DNA from: Bacteroidota bacterium
GTDB lineage: Bacteria > Bacteroidota > Bacteroidia > Chitinophagales > LD1
Length of the DNA stretch: 34,808 nt
Direction: 5' to 3'
Assembly: GCA_947461105.1 (NCBI GenBank)
Contig: CANHIG010000011.1
Coordinates: 1-34,808, forward strand
Under the pieces are notes generated by a model that worked only from the letters and a program-made list of their open reading frames with translations, was not told where the DNA came from and did no database searches. Every line of letters begins with the position of its first letter. Position 1 is the first letter of the stretch. The position numbers were made by a program, and so were the translations under genes. Positions 17,164 to 25,823 of this stretch are shown in pieces.

Positions 17164-20100
17164 TTATGCATTTGGTATAAACATAGCCTGACTATCACGA
17201 AGTTCTTTTTCTAGTGAAGCGCCTAATGTAGGGTTGTGTTTCTTGCATATATTCATCAATTCCTGCATCACATATAATTGCTCCTGAATAGGTCTGTTTT
17301 GTAAAAACGCCCCTTGTTGTAATCTTGAAACATAAGCCCTGTCGCCAGCACTTTGAGCTGTTTGTAGCTGTTTCAAGTAAGATGCGTGCCAGTATTTTAT
17401 CTCGTCCCTAGCTTTCCCCAATAGCTCTGCTACCAGTTTTTCCGCTTTTTCATTCTGTCCGGCTATGTAATAATACTCCGGATATCCTGCATTAAATACA
17501 TTGTACGGTATCTTGCTGTCAGGCATCATTTTTAATGCAAAATCAATTACTTCTGCAGCTTTAAGGCTATCGCCTTTTTGCGAAAGGGACTCTGCAAGGC
17601 GGCCATAGTTTCCTCTCAGGTTCATATACATTCGTGAAACTGTTTCATCCAGATATAAGTCAGGATAGGTTTCTACTCCTCCAAACTTAAATTTGGCAAG
17701 CATGTTTTTATAAGCTATATCGTTGCGCAAAGGAGCGTTGGTGTGTCCTGTCGAACCAGACTCTCTAGGCACAATCCTATATGTCAATCCCTCAAGCTGG
17801 AAATATTTGTCCAATCCAAGATAAGCCTCGGAAGAAACTGACACAGCAAAATAGATTGGGCGATCATAGATGTTGCTGGCAACAATATCCAAAGTCATCA
17901 AATCATTTTTCAGCAAAGTTCCGTTTCCGATTTGCCAACTCATTCTCGATGTCATTTCGTTGTAATTTGCCGGATCCAGCATATCCATCGCTTTTATCTG
18001 ATTGGTGTCGAAGTCCAAATAGAAACTCTTAGTTGGCAGATAGTTGTCCATTTCACCCTGCCCTGTGCTGATTTTGTTTCTGGTATCCTCGCTAGCAATA
18101 AACTGCATCACCTTTCTCAAATCAATAGGAGTACCCTCCGGAATACCAGGTGCAGGAGCATATCGAATCACATCTCTGTTGCTTGCATTGATTTGAGCAT
18201 CAGTAAATGAAGTTTTTACCGGAGCAGATTGATTCCATCTGTGTTTCAACTGCTTCACATACCAGTCTACACCCAAAAGAGAAAGATTGATAACACGTAC
18301 ATCCGGTCTTATATTTTCTACTTCCTGAGCATACCAAAGCGGATAGGTATCGTTATCACCCATAGTAAAAAGTATTGCATTAGGCTGACATGATTCTAAA
18401 TAATCTTGTGCCAAATCTCTAGCTGTGTAGCGATTATGGCGGGTATGATCATCCCAACCCTGAGCTCCCATAAGTATTGGTGCGCTTACAGACAAAGCTA
18501 AAGCAACTGCAGAAGCAGGAACCTCAGCTATTTTCTTTCTCAGAAAATCCCATATAGCTAATACTCCGAATCCAATCCAAAAGCAATAAGTCCAGAATGA
18601 ACCTGCCAAAGCATAATCTCTTTCTCTCGGCTCAATCGGTGGTTCGTTTTGATATACTAACTGAAAGATTCCTGTTACAATAAACAACACAAAAATCTTC
18701 AAAAATACTTCCTCGTTTTTATAGAGAGTATAAATCAAACCAATTAGTCCAAGGATAAACGGAATCATATAAAACTTGTTCCTGCCTTTATTTCGAATCA
18801 TTTCCTGAGAAAGATTTGTCTGTGGGTTTTCAGGAGTGAAAAACAAACCTGAATTATCAATAAACGAAATACCACTAATCCAACGTCCATTGTCGTTATA
18901 GTATGTGCCTTGGATATCATCTTGCCTTCCCGAGAAATTCCACATGAAATATCTGAAATACATAAATCCCAATTGGTACTTAAGGAAATACCAAATATTT
19001 TCTTTCATAGAGATATCATCCTTCACCATATATCTATTCGGCTCTTCTGCATTTCTTTGGTCAGCGATTTGAGAAGCCTGTTGTCTCATTCCTGATTCAA
19101 AAACCTGAACCACCTGGTCGGTTTTTCTGTCAATTAATTTACAACCCGGATTTAACCATGATCTGTAGCCATCATGTTTTGAAGTCTCCTGCCAAAAACC
19201 AAGGCGAGGGAAAAACATACACACTTCATCTCTGAATTTATAGTCAATTTTTTTGCCTGCAAATTCATACTTTGTATCACCTTTGTAGAATCTGTCTCCA
19301 AGCTCCACCTGAGAAACTATGTCATTATATGTAGCTGTATAATCAGGGCCGTATACCAAAGGTCTGTCGCCATATTGCTCACGATCAACATAGGATTTGA
19401 TGCTGTATGGATCCTTAGGCGCATTCATATTTATCGGTGTATTTGCCAAAGAACGAATCGGCACCATGGCATATGACAAGTAACCTATATAAACAAAAGC
19501 AGCAGCAATTAAACCCAGATTCAGATAATACTTATTTCTTTTTTGCGAAAACCATATTCCGTAAGCCAATAATGATATAAGCAGCATAAAGAAAAATGCA
19601 ACTCCGCTGTAAAATGGCAACCCAAGACTATTTACAAAAAACTTATCGAAACCTGCCATAAATGCTTGAGTGTAGGAAATCACAAATTTCATGGCAAAAC
19701 CTAAAATTACAAAACCTGATAATACCGCTATCGCCATTCCTGTGAGGCTGAATTTGTGACGTTTGAAATAATAAACTATGGCAATAAAAGGCAAGGCAAG
19801 CAAGGAAAGAAGATGCACCCCAATAGAAAGCCCTACCATGTAAGCAATGAAAATAATCCATCTGTCAGCATATACACTCTCGCTTTCTTCCCATTTCAAA
19901 ATAGCCCATATAATTATGGCCATAAAGAATTGTGATAGCGCATACACCTCGCCCTCAACTGCCGAAAACCAAAGGGAATCAAGGAAAGTAGCACAACCCG
20001 CTGCTATAAATGCAGCACCCATAACGGCAATAGCTTCGCCTTGTGTAGGATTATTTTTATCAGCGAAAAACACTTTTTTAGTCAGCAAAACTACTGACCA

Positions 20101-20385
20101 GTAGCAAAACATGATTGAGGCGGCCGTACTGAATGCAGACATGAAATTTACCATCATGGCTACTTTAGAAACATCTCCAAATGCAAAAAGGGAAAATATT
20201 CTGCCCAGCATCAAAAAGAAAGGAGCCCCCGGAGCATGCACCACCTGAAGCTTAAAACATCCCGAAACGAACTCTCCGCAATCCCAAAAGCTGCCGCTGG
20301 ACTCCATAGTCATAGCATAAACAACTGTAGCAAAAAGGAGTACTATTAACCCTGCGATTGTATTGACCCTGCTGAAATTCTTCAT
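17164..20385 (-). CDS. GT117 / DUF2723 (TMEM260-like) membrane glycosyltransferase
   Basis: The 1073-residue protein has about 12 membrane helices over residues 10-~650, then a soluble C-terminal region with TPR-like helices near 930-1060. The N-terminal DUF2723 signature is clear: SGSFWDCGEFVSGCFKLQ (Asp35 and Glu38), then VVHAPGAP (His50, Pro52, Gly53), the acid-rich first periplasmic loop typical of GT-C enzymes. Human TMEM260 carries the same domain and is a protein O-mannosyltransferase. Bacterial relatives are named GT117, with roles still largely inferred. I infer a polyprenyl-linked sugar transferase acting on exported proteins, which would suit the T9SS cargo nearby. It stands alone, with a good terminator 27 bp after the stop. 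ATG at 20385; no clear promoter recognised. Confidence 0.87.
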   Translation of the reverse strand: MKNFSRVNTIAGLIVLLFATVVYAMTMESSGSFWDCGEFVSGCFKLQVVHAPGAPFFLMLGRIFSLFAFGDVSKVAMMVNFMSAFSTAASIMFCYWSVVLLTKKVFFADKNNPTQGEAIAVMGAAFIAAGCATFLDSLWFSAVEGEVYALSQFFMAIIIWAILKWEESESVYADRWIIFIAYMVGLSIGVHLLSLLALPFIAIVYYFKRHKFSLTGMAIAVLSGFVILGFAMKFVISYTQAFMAGFDKFFVNSLGLPFYSGVAFFFMLLISLLAYGIWFSQKRNKYYLNLGLIAAAFVYIGYLSYAMVPIRSLANTPINMNAPKDPYSIKSYVDREQYGDRPLVYGPDYTATYNDIVSQVELGDRFYKGDTKYEFAGKKIDYKFRDEVCMFFPRLGFWQETSKHDGYRSWLNPGCKLIDRKTDQVVQVFESGMRQQASQIADQRNAEEPNRYMVKDDISMKENIWYFLKYQLGFMYFRYFMWNFSGRQDDIQGTYYNDNGRWISGISFIDNSGLFFTPENPQTNLSQEMIRNKGRNKFYMIPFILGLIGLIYTLYKNEEVFLKIFVLFIVTGIFQLVYQNEPPIEPRERDYALAGSFWTYCFWIGFGVLAIWDFLRKKIAEVPASAVALALSVSAPILMGAQGWDDHTRHNRYTARDLAQDYLESCQPNAILFTMGDNDTYPLWYAQEVENIRPDVRVINLSLLGVDWYVKQLKHRWNQSAPVKTSFTDAQINASNRDVIRYAPAPGIPEGTPIDLRKVMQFIASEDTRNKISTGQGEMDNYLPTKSFYLDFDTNQIKAMDMLDPANYNEMTSRMSWQIGNGTLLKNDLMTLDIVASNIYDRPIYFAVSVSSEAYLGLDKYFQLEGLTYRIVPRESGSTGHTNAPLRNDIAYKNMLAKFKFGGVETYPDLYLDETVSRMYMNLRGNYGRLAESLSQKGDSLKAAEVIDFALKMMPDSKIPYNVFNAGYPEYYYIAGQNEKAEKLVAELLGKARDEIKYWHASYLKQLQTAQSAGDRAYVSRLQQGAFLQNRPIQEQLYVMQELMNICKKHNPTLGASLEKELRDSQAMFIPNA

Positions 20386-20543
20386 ATATTCTTTTTGTTA
20401 AACCGCTAAAATAACTAATTAAGCTTTGGAGCAAAGCGTTAATAGTTAAGAAAGTGAAATATCAATTTCATTTTAGATTTTTAAGGAAACATAACCCTTT
20501 CGAAATGTCTAAATGCTTCATTTATCAAGCGATTCAATATTTT

Positions 20544-20574
20544 TTTGGAAATAAAACTCAAGATTTTATATTTG
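20544..20574 (+). promoter_or_regulatory. Strong promoter of tRNA-Gln
   Basis: TTTG (20544-20547), 19 nt, then TATATTTG (20567-20574) is an essentially perfect Bacteroidota sigma-A promoter. The predicted transcription start would lie only a few bases before the mature tRNA 5' end at 20586. Confidence 0.8.
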
Positions 20575-20585
20575 CACTCCTTAAT

Positions 20586-20656
20586 TGCCCGATCGTCTAA
20601 TGGCAGGACTACAGATTTTGGTTCTGTGTATGTTGGTTCGAATCCAGCTCGGGCAA
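20586..20656 (+). tRNA. tRNA-Gln (anticodon UUG)
   Basis: The cloverleaf folds fully. The acceptor stem TGCCCGA (20586-20592) pairs perfectly with TCGGGCA (20649-20655) and the discriminator is A. The D-stem is GTC/GAC, the anticodon stem ACAGA/TCTGT, and the loop TTTTGGT has anticodon TTG at 20618-20620. The T-arm is GTTGG-TTCGAAT-CCAGC. CCA is not encoded. It is a single-tRNA unit with its own promoter and terminator. Confidence 0.96.
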
Positions 20657-20657
20657 C

Positions 20658-20686
20658 AAAAAACCACGCGAATTGCGTGGTTTTTT
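20658..20686. terminator. Bidirectional terminator of tRNA-Gln and the convergent SnoaL-like gene
   Basis: The stem is CCACGC (20664-20669) and GCGTGG (20675-20680) with loop GAATT, flanked by six A and six T. It starts one base after the tRNA discriminator. The A-run on the left makes it usable by the minus-strand gene ending at 20708. Confidence 0.88.
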
Positions 20687-20707
20687 AGTTTTAAATACTC
20701 TGTCTCA

Positions 20708-21064
20708 TTATATTTTGTAATTGCAATAAACCTTAACTGCTTTCCCTTCATCGTTCAGTTCAAAAACTTCAGCCGATAATCTGCCATTCACAGAAGTATA
20801 GTACAAGACTATAGTGTTTATTCCGGTAAAGTAATTATGAAATTCAAAATATAAATCGGGATATGCATTAAGTCCAACTTCGAAATATTTTTTCAGGACT
20901 GACTTATTAGTGATATACCCCGTATCACTGAACTTAAGCAGGGAAATAATTGGGGAATAAAATTCTATTTCATCGGAGTAATGCGACAAAATAGCTTCCA
21001 AATCATGGTTATTCCATGATTTTATCCATTCTTCCGCAAATTTTTTTGCCATTTCAGGATTCAT
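20708..21064 (-). CDS. SnoaL-like / NTF2-like small protein
   Basis: The 118-residue cytosolic protein has the cone-shaped NTF2-like fold signature: an N-terminal helix (MAKKFAEEWIKSWNNHDLEAILSHY), DEIEFYSPI, then a GLNAYPDLYFEFHNYF strand pair and a C-terminal sheet (TIVLYYTSVNGRLSAEVF). SnoaL-like proteins include polyketide cyclases and many small ligand-binding proteins or isomerases. The catalytic residues are not conserved enough here to name a reaction. It starts at ATG 21064 and is monocistronic between the tRNA terminator and the marR-like gene. Confidence 0.8.
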   Translation of the reverse strand: MNPEMAKKFAEEWIKSWNNHDLEAILSHYSDEIEFYSPIISLLKFSDTGYITNKSVLKKYFEVGLNAYPDLYFEFHNYFTGINTIVLYYTSVNGRLSAEVFELNDEGKAVKVYCNYKI

Positions 21065-21239
21065 AATATTTGATTTTAAGAGTTCAAAATTCTTAAATAT
21101 TTTCTGAAACTGACTACAAGTTCTATGTTTTGTTTTGCTATAATTCTTAAGATTTGAGCTATATTAGTTCAATTGTGAGTAACCCAGGTCGAAATCAGTT
21201 GATGCAAATTTTATCTGCTAATTATCGGATAAATTGGGG

Positions 21240-21737
21240 CTATTTGTTTTGTTGCTCCTTCCGCTCACTCTCCATTATACCTTCGGTAAGCTCAGAGAGA
21301 ATGTCTATTAATTGTTGGGTTTTCTTTTCTCCTATAATGTCTTCAAAATTCTTTTCCAGCTTTTTGGAACAACCTAAAAAGTAATCCATGAAATCTACAC
21401 CTTCCTTACTGATGGAAATTATTTTGGAGCGGGTATCCTTTGGGTCGGTCTCATATTCAATAAATCCCTTTGAAATTAAATCGTTCACCATTTTACTCAT
21501 GGCTTGTTTGGAGACACGCGCCCTTTTCGAAAGCTCATTAATATTAACCGCTTCCATGCTTATGATACTTACCAGACGTAGGTGTTCTGGTCTGATATCA
21601 TCCCAACCATCATCTTTCCACTTTTTTTGTGCCCACTCATTAAAGTGACGGTGAGTTATGTAAATAAGACGCGCAATGTTACGCTTTCGCGCAATCATGT
21701 GATGCTCCAACTTGTTTTTTGTCTTTTTATCCAGCAT
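21240..21737 (-). CDS. MarR family transcriptional regulator of the divergent efflux operon
   Basis: The 165-residue winged-helix repressor has a dimerising N-terminal helix (~20-45), then DNA-binding helices around ISMEAVNINELSKRARVSKQ and AMSKMVNDLISKGFIEYE, the wing DPKDTRSKIISISKEG, and a C-terminal dimer helix. I chose ATG 21737 (MLDKKTKNKLEHH). The longer reading from 21800 would place the start inside the -33 box and an operator, and adds a non-conserved hydrophobic leader. It diverges from a HlyD-MFS-TolC operon, the same layout as EmrR with EmrAB. Two palindromes in the shared control region suggest that it represses both itself and the pump, released by small hydrophobic ligands; that is inference. 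Confidence 0.88.
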   Translation of the reverse strand: MLDKKTKNKLEHHMIARKRNIARLIYITHRHFNEWAQKKWKDDGWDDIRPEHLRLVSIISMEAVNINELSKRARVSKQAMSKMVNDLISKGFIEYETDPKDTRSKIISISKEGVDFMDYFLGCSKKLEKNFEDIIGEKKTQQLIDILSELTEGIMESERKEQQNK

Positions 21738-21769
21738 TGCTTTGTGATTATATGCAATTATTTCTAATG

Positions 21770-21800
21770 CAAATGTAGTAAATAAAAAATAATTAGTCAA
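21770..21800 (-). promoter_or_regulatory. Promoter of the marR-like gene
   Basis: On the minus strand the -7 box is TACATTTG (21777-21770), an exact TAnnTTTG match, with TTG (21800-21798) 20 nt upstream. The -33 element lies inside the first operator palindrome. The leader to ATG 21737 would be about 30 nt. Confidence 0.7.
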
Positions 21801-21833
21801 CTTGCTTGTCTATTTAGTCAACTTGGTTTACTA
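21794..21833. promoter_or_regulatory. Tandem MarR-type operators between divergent promoters
   Basis: Two imperfect palindromes lie 21 bp apart: 21794-21812 (TAGnCAA...TTGnCTA) and 21815-21833 (TAGTnAACnnnGTTnACTA). Both begin with the identical 12-mer TTAGTCAACTTG (21793-21804 and 21814-21825). The two-helical-turn spacing puts the sites on the same face of the DNA. The left site covers the marR -33 box, the right site covers the spacer and -7 box of the efflux promoter. Confidence 0.72.
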
Positions 21834-21836
21834 TTG
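21806..21836 (+). promoter_or_regulatory. Promoter of the efflux operon
   Basis: TTG (21806-21808), 20 nt, then TACTATTG (21829-21836), one mismatch from TAnnTTTG. The transcription start would fall near 21842, leaving a leader of about 14 nt before ATG 21856. The right-hand operator overlaps most of it. Confidence 0.55.
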
Positions 21837-21855
21837 CGTCAGCAAATTTTTAATT

Positions 21856-22887
21856 ATGTCAACACAAAACACAAAAACAATAGTAACCAGAGGCATTTTG
21901 GTAATACTATTACTCTCAGCTGCAATTTTCGGATTCAGGAAAATAAGCTATGAATTGCACCATGAAACAACGGATAATGCACAGGTGGAAGCAAGATTGG
22001 TTCCTATTCTTCCGAGAGTAGCAGGGTATATAAAGGCGCTACATATAGAAGACTACAGTACAGTTAAAAAAGATTCTTTATTAGCCGAAATTGATGATAG
22101 TGAGTTGGCACTTCAGTTGGAAGAGATGGAAGCTGACTTGGCTCAGGCACAGTCTGATATTGAAAATGCAAGTGCATCAATTACTAATACAAATGCTTCT
22201 ATTCTGTCCGCAAAATCGAATTTTGAGGTGGTGAAAACACGCAAGGAAAAAGCACAAAGAGACTTTGAACGCGATCAAAACTTATATAAAGACGGAGCGA
22301 TTACTCAAAAGCAATTTGAAGACAGCAAAACGAACCTTGATGTAACTATAAGACAATATGAAACAAGCAAAAACGATGTGGCTGTTGCTGAGTCAAAATC
22401 AGGAGTTTCTGAATCGCAACTTAAGAGAGCACAAGCACAGATTGAAGTCAAAATAGCAAGAATCGAACAACAAAAATTGAAATTGAGTTACACAAAAATC
22501 TATTCAACCACTGATGGAAAAATTGGAAAGAGAAATATAGATGCCGGACAATTTGTACAGGCGGGCTCACCACTATTTACCATTGTAAATGATAAAGTAT
22601 TTTGGGTAGTTGCTAATTTCAAAGAAACTCAGCTGGAGCATATTAAACTCGGACAGGAAGCTGAGATAAAACTAGACGCTTTCAAAAAACAGCCAATTAA
22701 AGGAAAGATTGTTTCTATCAGCGATGCCACTGGCGCAAAATTTAGTTTGCTGCCGCCAGATAATTCAACAGGCAACTTTGTGAAAGTCACGCAGCGTGTT
22801 CCGGTGAAAATTGAAATAGAAGATATTGATAAATACAAGGATATTTTGAGAGCAGGCATGAGTGTGGAAGTAAGCGTAGCCTATTAA
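21856..22887 (+). CDS. HlyD/EmrA family periplasmic adaptor of a drug efflux pump
   Basis: The 343-residue membrane-fusion protein has an N-terminal cytoplasmic tail, one membrane anchor (about 13-31), and a split lipoyl domain whose first half is DNAQVEARLVPILPRVAGYI. A long coiled-coil hairpin (~75-205, Ala/Gln/Lys-rich) follows, then the returning lipoyl half (TDGKIGKRNIDAGQFVQAGS) and a beta-barrel ending in AGMSVEVSVAY. It links the inner-membrane MFS pump to the outer-membrane channel. ATG 21856 is the real start: the longer frame from TTG 21802 is unlikely, because those 54 bases hold the operators and promoter. The MFS gene follows after 18 bp. Confidence 0.9.
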   Translation: MSTQNTKTIVTRGILVILLLSAAIFGFRKISYELHHETTDNAQVEARLVPILPRVAGYIKALHIEDYSTVKKDSLLAEIDDSELALQLEEMEADLAQAQSDIENASASITNTNASILSAKSNFEVVKTRKEKAQRDFERDQNLYKDGAITQKQFEDSKTNLDVTIRQYETSKNDVAVAESKSGVSESQLKRAQAQIEVKIARIEQQKLKLSYTKIYSTTDGKIGKRNIDAGQFVQAGSPLFTIVNDKVFWVVANFKETQLEHIKLGQEAEIKLDAFKKQPIKGKIVSISDATGAKFSLLPPDNSTGNFVKVTQRVPVKIEIEDIDKYKDILRAGMSVEVSVAY

Positions 22888-22905
22888 ATTTGAATCAACA
22901 CAGTC

Positions 22906-24465
22906 ATGAAGTCCTTTGCTAAGATTATAATTGTTTTTACTACTATATCAGCAGCCATTATGGAGCTGATAGACACGTCTATAGTGAATGTGGCATTGAC
23001 AAACATTTCAGGAAATCTTGGCGCTACTATTGAAGATGCGAGTTGGGTGATTACCGCTTATGCGATTGCAAATGTGATTATTATTCCGATGACAGGATTT
23101 CTAGCACAATACTTCGGCAGGAAAAATTACTATCTCTATTCTATAGTCATCTTCACTATTGCTTCCATCATGTGCGGCAATTCTGACTCGTTGTGGGAAT
23201 TGGTGTTTTGGCGCTTTGTTCAGGGCATTGGAGGTGGAGCGTTGCTTTCTACATCACAGAGTATCTTGTTCGATACTTTTCCTGTTTCGCAGCGAGGAAC
23301 AGCTTCTGCATTGTTTGGTGTTGGAATTGTTATGGGACCAACATTAGGCCCAACAGTTGGTGGATTAATCATCGACCATTATTCATGGCCACTAATTTTC
23401 AACATCAATATACCTTTTGGAATTTTGGCTGCCACGCTCTCTTATTTTTTCATTGAAGATTCAACGCATCATTCTACCAAACCGAGTATAGATTGGTTGG
23501 GAATTCTCTTTCTCGCTGTGGGTGTAGGGTCGCTGCAATATGTTTTAGAAAAGGGCGAATCCAACGATTGGTTTGCCGATCAAACAATTCTACTTTTTAC
23601 CATAGTAACCATTTTTTCTGTTATCGCATTCATATTATGGGAACTATACGAAGATGAGCCTGTAGTAAATATTCGTCTGTTTAAAGACCCGAATCTTTCA
23701 CTTACTACATTGCTCACTTTTGCTTCAGGCTTTGCATTGTTCACTTCTGTTTTTGTTTATCCGTTATTATTGCAACGTGTACTTGGTTTTACGCCTACCA
23801 TGGTCGGCATGTCTTTGTTGCCGAGCGCACTGTCATCAATGATGATAATGCCCATTGTCGGGAAACGATTGCAGGCAGGCGATTCACCGAAAATTTATAT
23901 TACACTTGGCTTTTTAATTATCATGATTTATGGTTGGATGCTCTACAGTAGAACAAATATAAATGTCGGAATGGGAGACTTTTTTCTGCCTCTGATGGTA
24001 CGCAATATAGGCATCTCAATGATGGCTGTTACACTCACTAATCAGGCTGTGGTTGGTCTTTCACCGCAAAACATTCCGCAGGGAGTTGCGCTGAATAATA
24101 TGATGCGACAATTAGGCGGGGCTTTCGGCATAGCTATTATGAACACTTACATTGCCGGGCGTTTCGCCATTCACCGCAATGATTTAATCACAAACATTAC
24201 AGCCGGTTCTGCAAATTTTATTGAGCGCAATACTTCTCTAATGCAGGGTATCGGTTCTAAACTTGCCGTAACAGCTAATGCCCAACAACAGGCTTATCAG
24301 GTTTTGGACTTAACCATCAGCAGACAAGCATATTTACTGAGTTATGCCGATGCGTTTTTGTTTTCAACGGTTGCGGTACTTGCGGTATTTCCTATGATTT
24401 TTGCACTTAGAAATAAAAAACTTTCCGCAGAAGAAATAAAAACCGCAAGTGAAAGCTCCCATTAA
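22906..24465 (+). CDS. DHA2 family MFS multidrug transporter (EmrB/QacA type)
   Basis: The 519-residue inner-membrane proton antiporter has about 14 predicted helices. DHA2 motifs are visible: motif D1 with Asp23 (MELIDTSIVNVAL), motif A near 64-76 (GFLAQYFGRKNYY), motif B with Arg103 in the RFVQGIGGGALL helix, and antiporter motif C (GVGIVMGPTLGPTVGG, ~138-153). A large C-terminal periplasmic loop (~420-470, GRFAIHRNDLITNITAG) precedes the last helix. With the HlyD adaptor upstream and the TolC gene downstream it completes a tripartite EmrAB-TolC-like pump. Substrates are presumably lipophilic drugs or metabolites, not predictable from sequence. Confidence 0.92.
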   Translation: MKSFAKIIIVFTTISAAIMELIDTSIVNVALTNISGNLGATIEDASWVITAYAIANVIIIPMTGFLAQYFGRKNYYLYSIVIFTIASIMCGNSDSLWELVFWRFVQGIGGGALLSTSQSILFDTFPVSQRGTASALFGVGIVMGPTLGPTVGGLIIDHYSWPLIFNINIPFGILAATLSYFFIEDSTHHSTKPSIDWLGILFLAVGVGSLQYVLEKGESNDWFADQTILLFTIVTIFSVIAFILWELYEDEPVVNIRLFKDPNLSLTTLLTFASGFALFTSVFVYPLLLQRVLGFTPTMVGMSLLPSALSSMMIMPIVGKRLQAGDSPKIYITLGFLIIMIYGWMLYSRTNINVGMGDFFLPLMVRNIGISMMAVTLTNQAVVGLSPQNIPQGVALNNMMRQLGGAFGIAIMNTYIAGRFAIHRNDLITNITAGSANFIERNTSLMQGIGSKLAVTANAQQQAYQVLDLTISRQAYLLSYADAFLFSTVAVLAVFPMIFALRNKKLSAEEIKTASESSH

Positions 24466-24519
24466 TTTCAATCACAAAATGATTTAGAAATGAAAACTCA
24501 AAAAGATAAATCGAAGATT

Positions 24520-25815
24520 ATGAATAAGAAATTCTTAGCAACAGTAGTTGTGTTTTTAGCTGTAAGCATTGCTTTTTCTCAAAACAAACAAGCCCCCGAT
24601 GAACTTACTGCGCTCATCAATAAAGCCATCGAGAATTACCCCAAACTGAAAGAGGCAAATGAATATGTAAATCTCAGCGAAGCGAAAAATGATTTATCAT
24701 ATGGAGCATATATGCCTGTAATCAGCGGTGATGCGAGCTACAGATATGGCAAACCAACACCGAGTATTTCATTTCCGGTTGCTCCGGGGGTGACCAAAGA
24801 TGTTCAGTTTTTGCCTGCTAACAATTTTGATATGGCATTGAAACTACAACAACCAATTTGGGATTTCGGAAGAACAAACGGAAGTGTGCAAAAAAGCAAA
24901 AGCGAAATCACAACGGCCAAAGATAATCTCGAAAGCGCCAAGAACACTGTTGCCTATCAGGTAGCGCAAATTTATTTTGGAATTGTATTTCTAAATAAAA
25001 GTATTGAAGTACAGAACCAGCAAATAAAATTATTAGAAACTAATGAGAAACTAATCAGCGATAAACTTAAAAATGGCGATGCGCTTCGATTTGATTTATT
25101 GAGTACTCAAGTGAAGAAGAACAGTGCACAAAACCGACTGATTGATTTACAAACTCAACTTAAAAAGCATTACGATATTCTGAATATGGTTACCGGAAAT
25201 GATACTTACGGATATATTAGGGCTAATAGCGCTGACGGGAATTTATATAGTGTGGACGCTGTAACCGCAGAAAATAATCCTGATTTAAAAGTGCTGAATG
25301 ATAAACTTTCTTCTGCCAACTGGGATGTGAAAATAGCACGAAGAGGCTGGTTGCCATCATTAGTGGCAAGTGCTTCAGCAGGATATAGAAATGGGTTTGT
25401 GCCGGATATCAATAAACTGCTTTTTAATTATAATGTTGGTGTTGGTTTGAATATCCCTATTTTTTCATCTGCACGACCAAACTTTCAGACCAAAATTGCT
25501 AAGATAAATTTGCAGGCAAACAAATATGCGTTGGAAGCTCAAAAGCTTTCGTTGAATAAAGATATAGCACAAGGGAAAAATGATGTAGATGCCACCCAAC
25601 GAAAATTACAGAATTACGAACTACAGGTAGAGCAAGCCAATGAAGCCCTTTCTCTTGCTAATACACGCTATAAAAACGGGGTAATCACCAATCTTGAAAT
25701 GCTCAGCGCGCAAACAAACTTGCAAGATGCGCTTCTTGGACGGATTCAATTGGAGTATAATCTGCTTCTCTCAAAACTGGAACTGAACAGAATTGGCGGA
25801 ACGAAATTCTGGTAA
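24520..25815 (+). CDS. TolC family outer-membrane efflux channel
   Basis: The preferred start at ATG 24520 gives 431 residues opening with a normal signal peptide (MNKKFLATVVVFLAVSIAFS). The in-frame ATG at 24490 would add ten charged residues in front of it and is less likely. The mature protein has the two-fold OEP repeat: LTALINKAIENYPKLKEA near the start, GAYMPVISGDASYRYG strands, long coiled coils, then WLPSLVASASAGYRNG and a second helical hairpin ending ANTRYKNGVITNLEMLSAQT. It forms the trimeric tunnel for the upstream HlyD-MFS pair. Its stop lies 8 bp from the stop of the convergent phosphatase gene, with no visible hairpin between. Confidence 0.9.
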   Translation: MNKKFLATVVVFLAVSIAFSQNKQAPDELTALINKAIENYPKLKEANEYVNLSEAKNDLSYGAYMPVISGDASYRYGKPTPSISFPVAPGVTKDVQFLPANNFDMALKLQQPIWDFGRTNGSVQKSKSEITTAKDNLESAKNTVAYQVAQIYFGIVFLNKSIEVQNQQIKLLETNEKLISDKLKNGDALRFDLLSTQVKKNSAQNRLIDLQTQLKKHYDILNMVTGNDTYGYIRANSADGNLYSVDAVTAENNPDLKVLNDKLSSANWDVKIARRGWLPSLVASASAGYRNGFVPDINKLLFNYNVGVGLNIPIFSSARPNFQTKIAKINLQANKYALEAQKLSLNKDIAQGKNDVDATQRKLQNYELQVEQANEALSLANTRYKNGVITNLEMLSAQTNLQDALLGRIQLEYNLLLSKLELNRIGGTKFW

Positions 25816-25823
25816 TTAATAAA

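Noticed and set aside
21738-21855. Longer starts for MarR (21800) and HlyD (TTG 21802), whose 5' ends would nearly meet
   Set aside because: Both extensions run through the promoter boxes and tandem operators and encode sequence unlike the families. ATG 21737 and ATG 21856 give normal N-termini.
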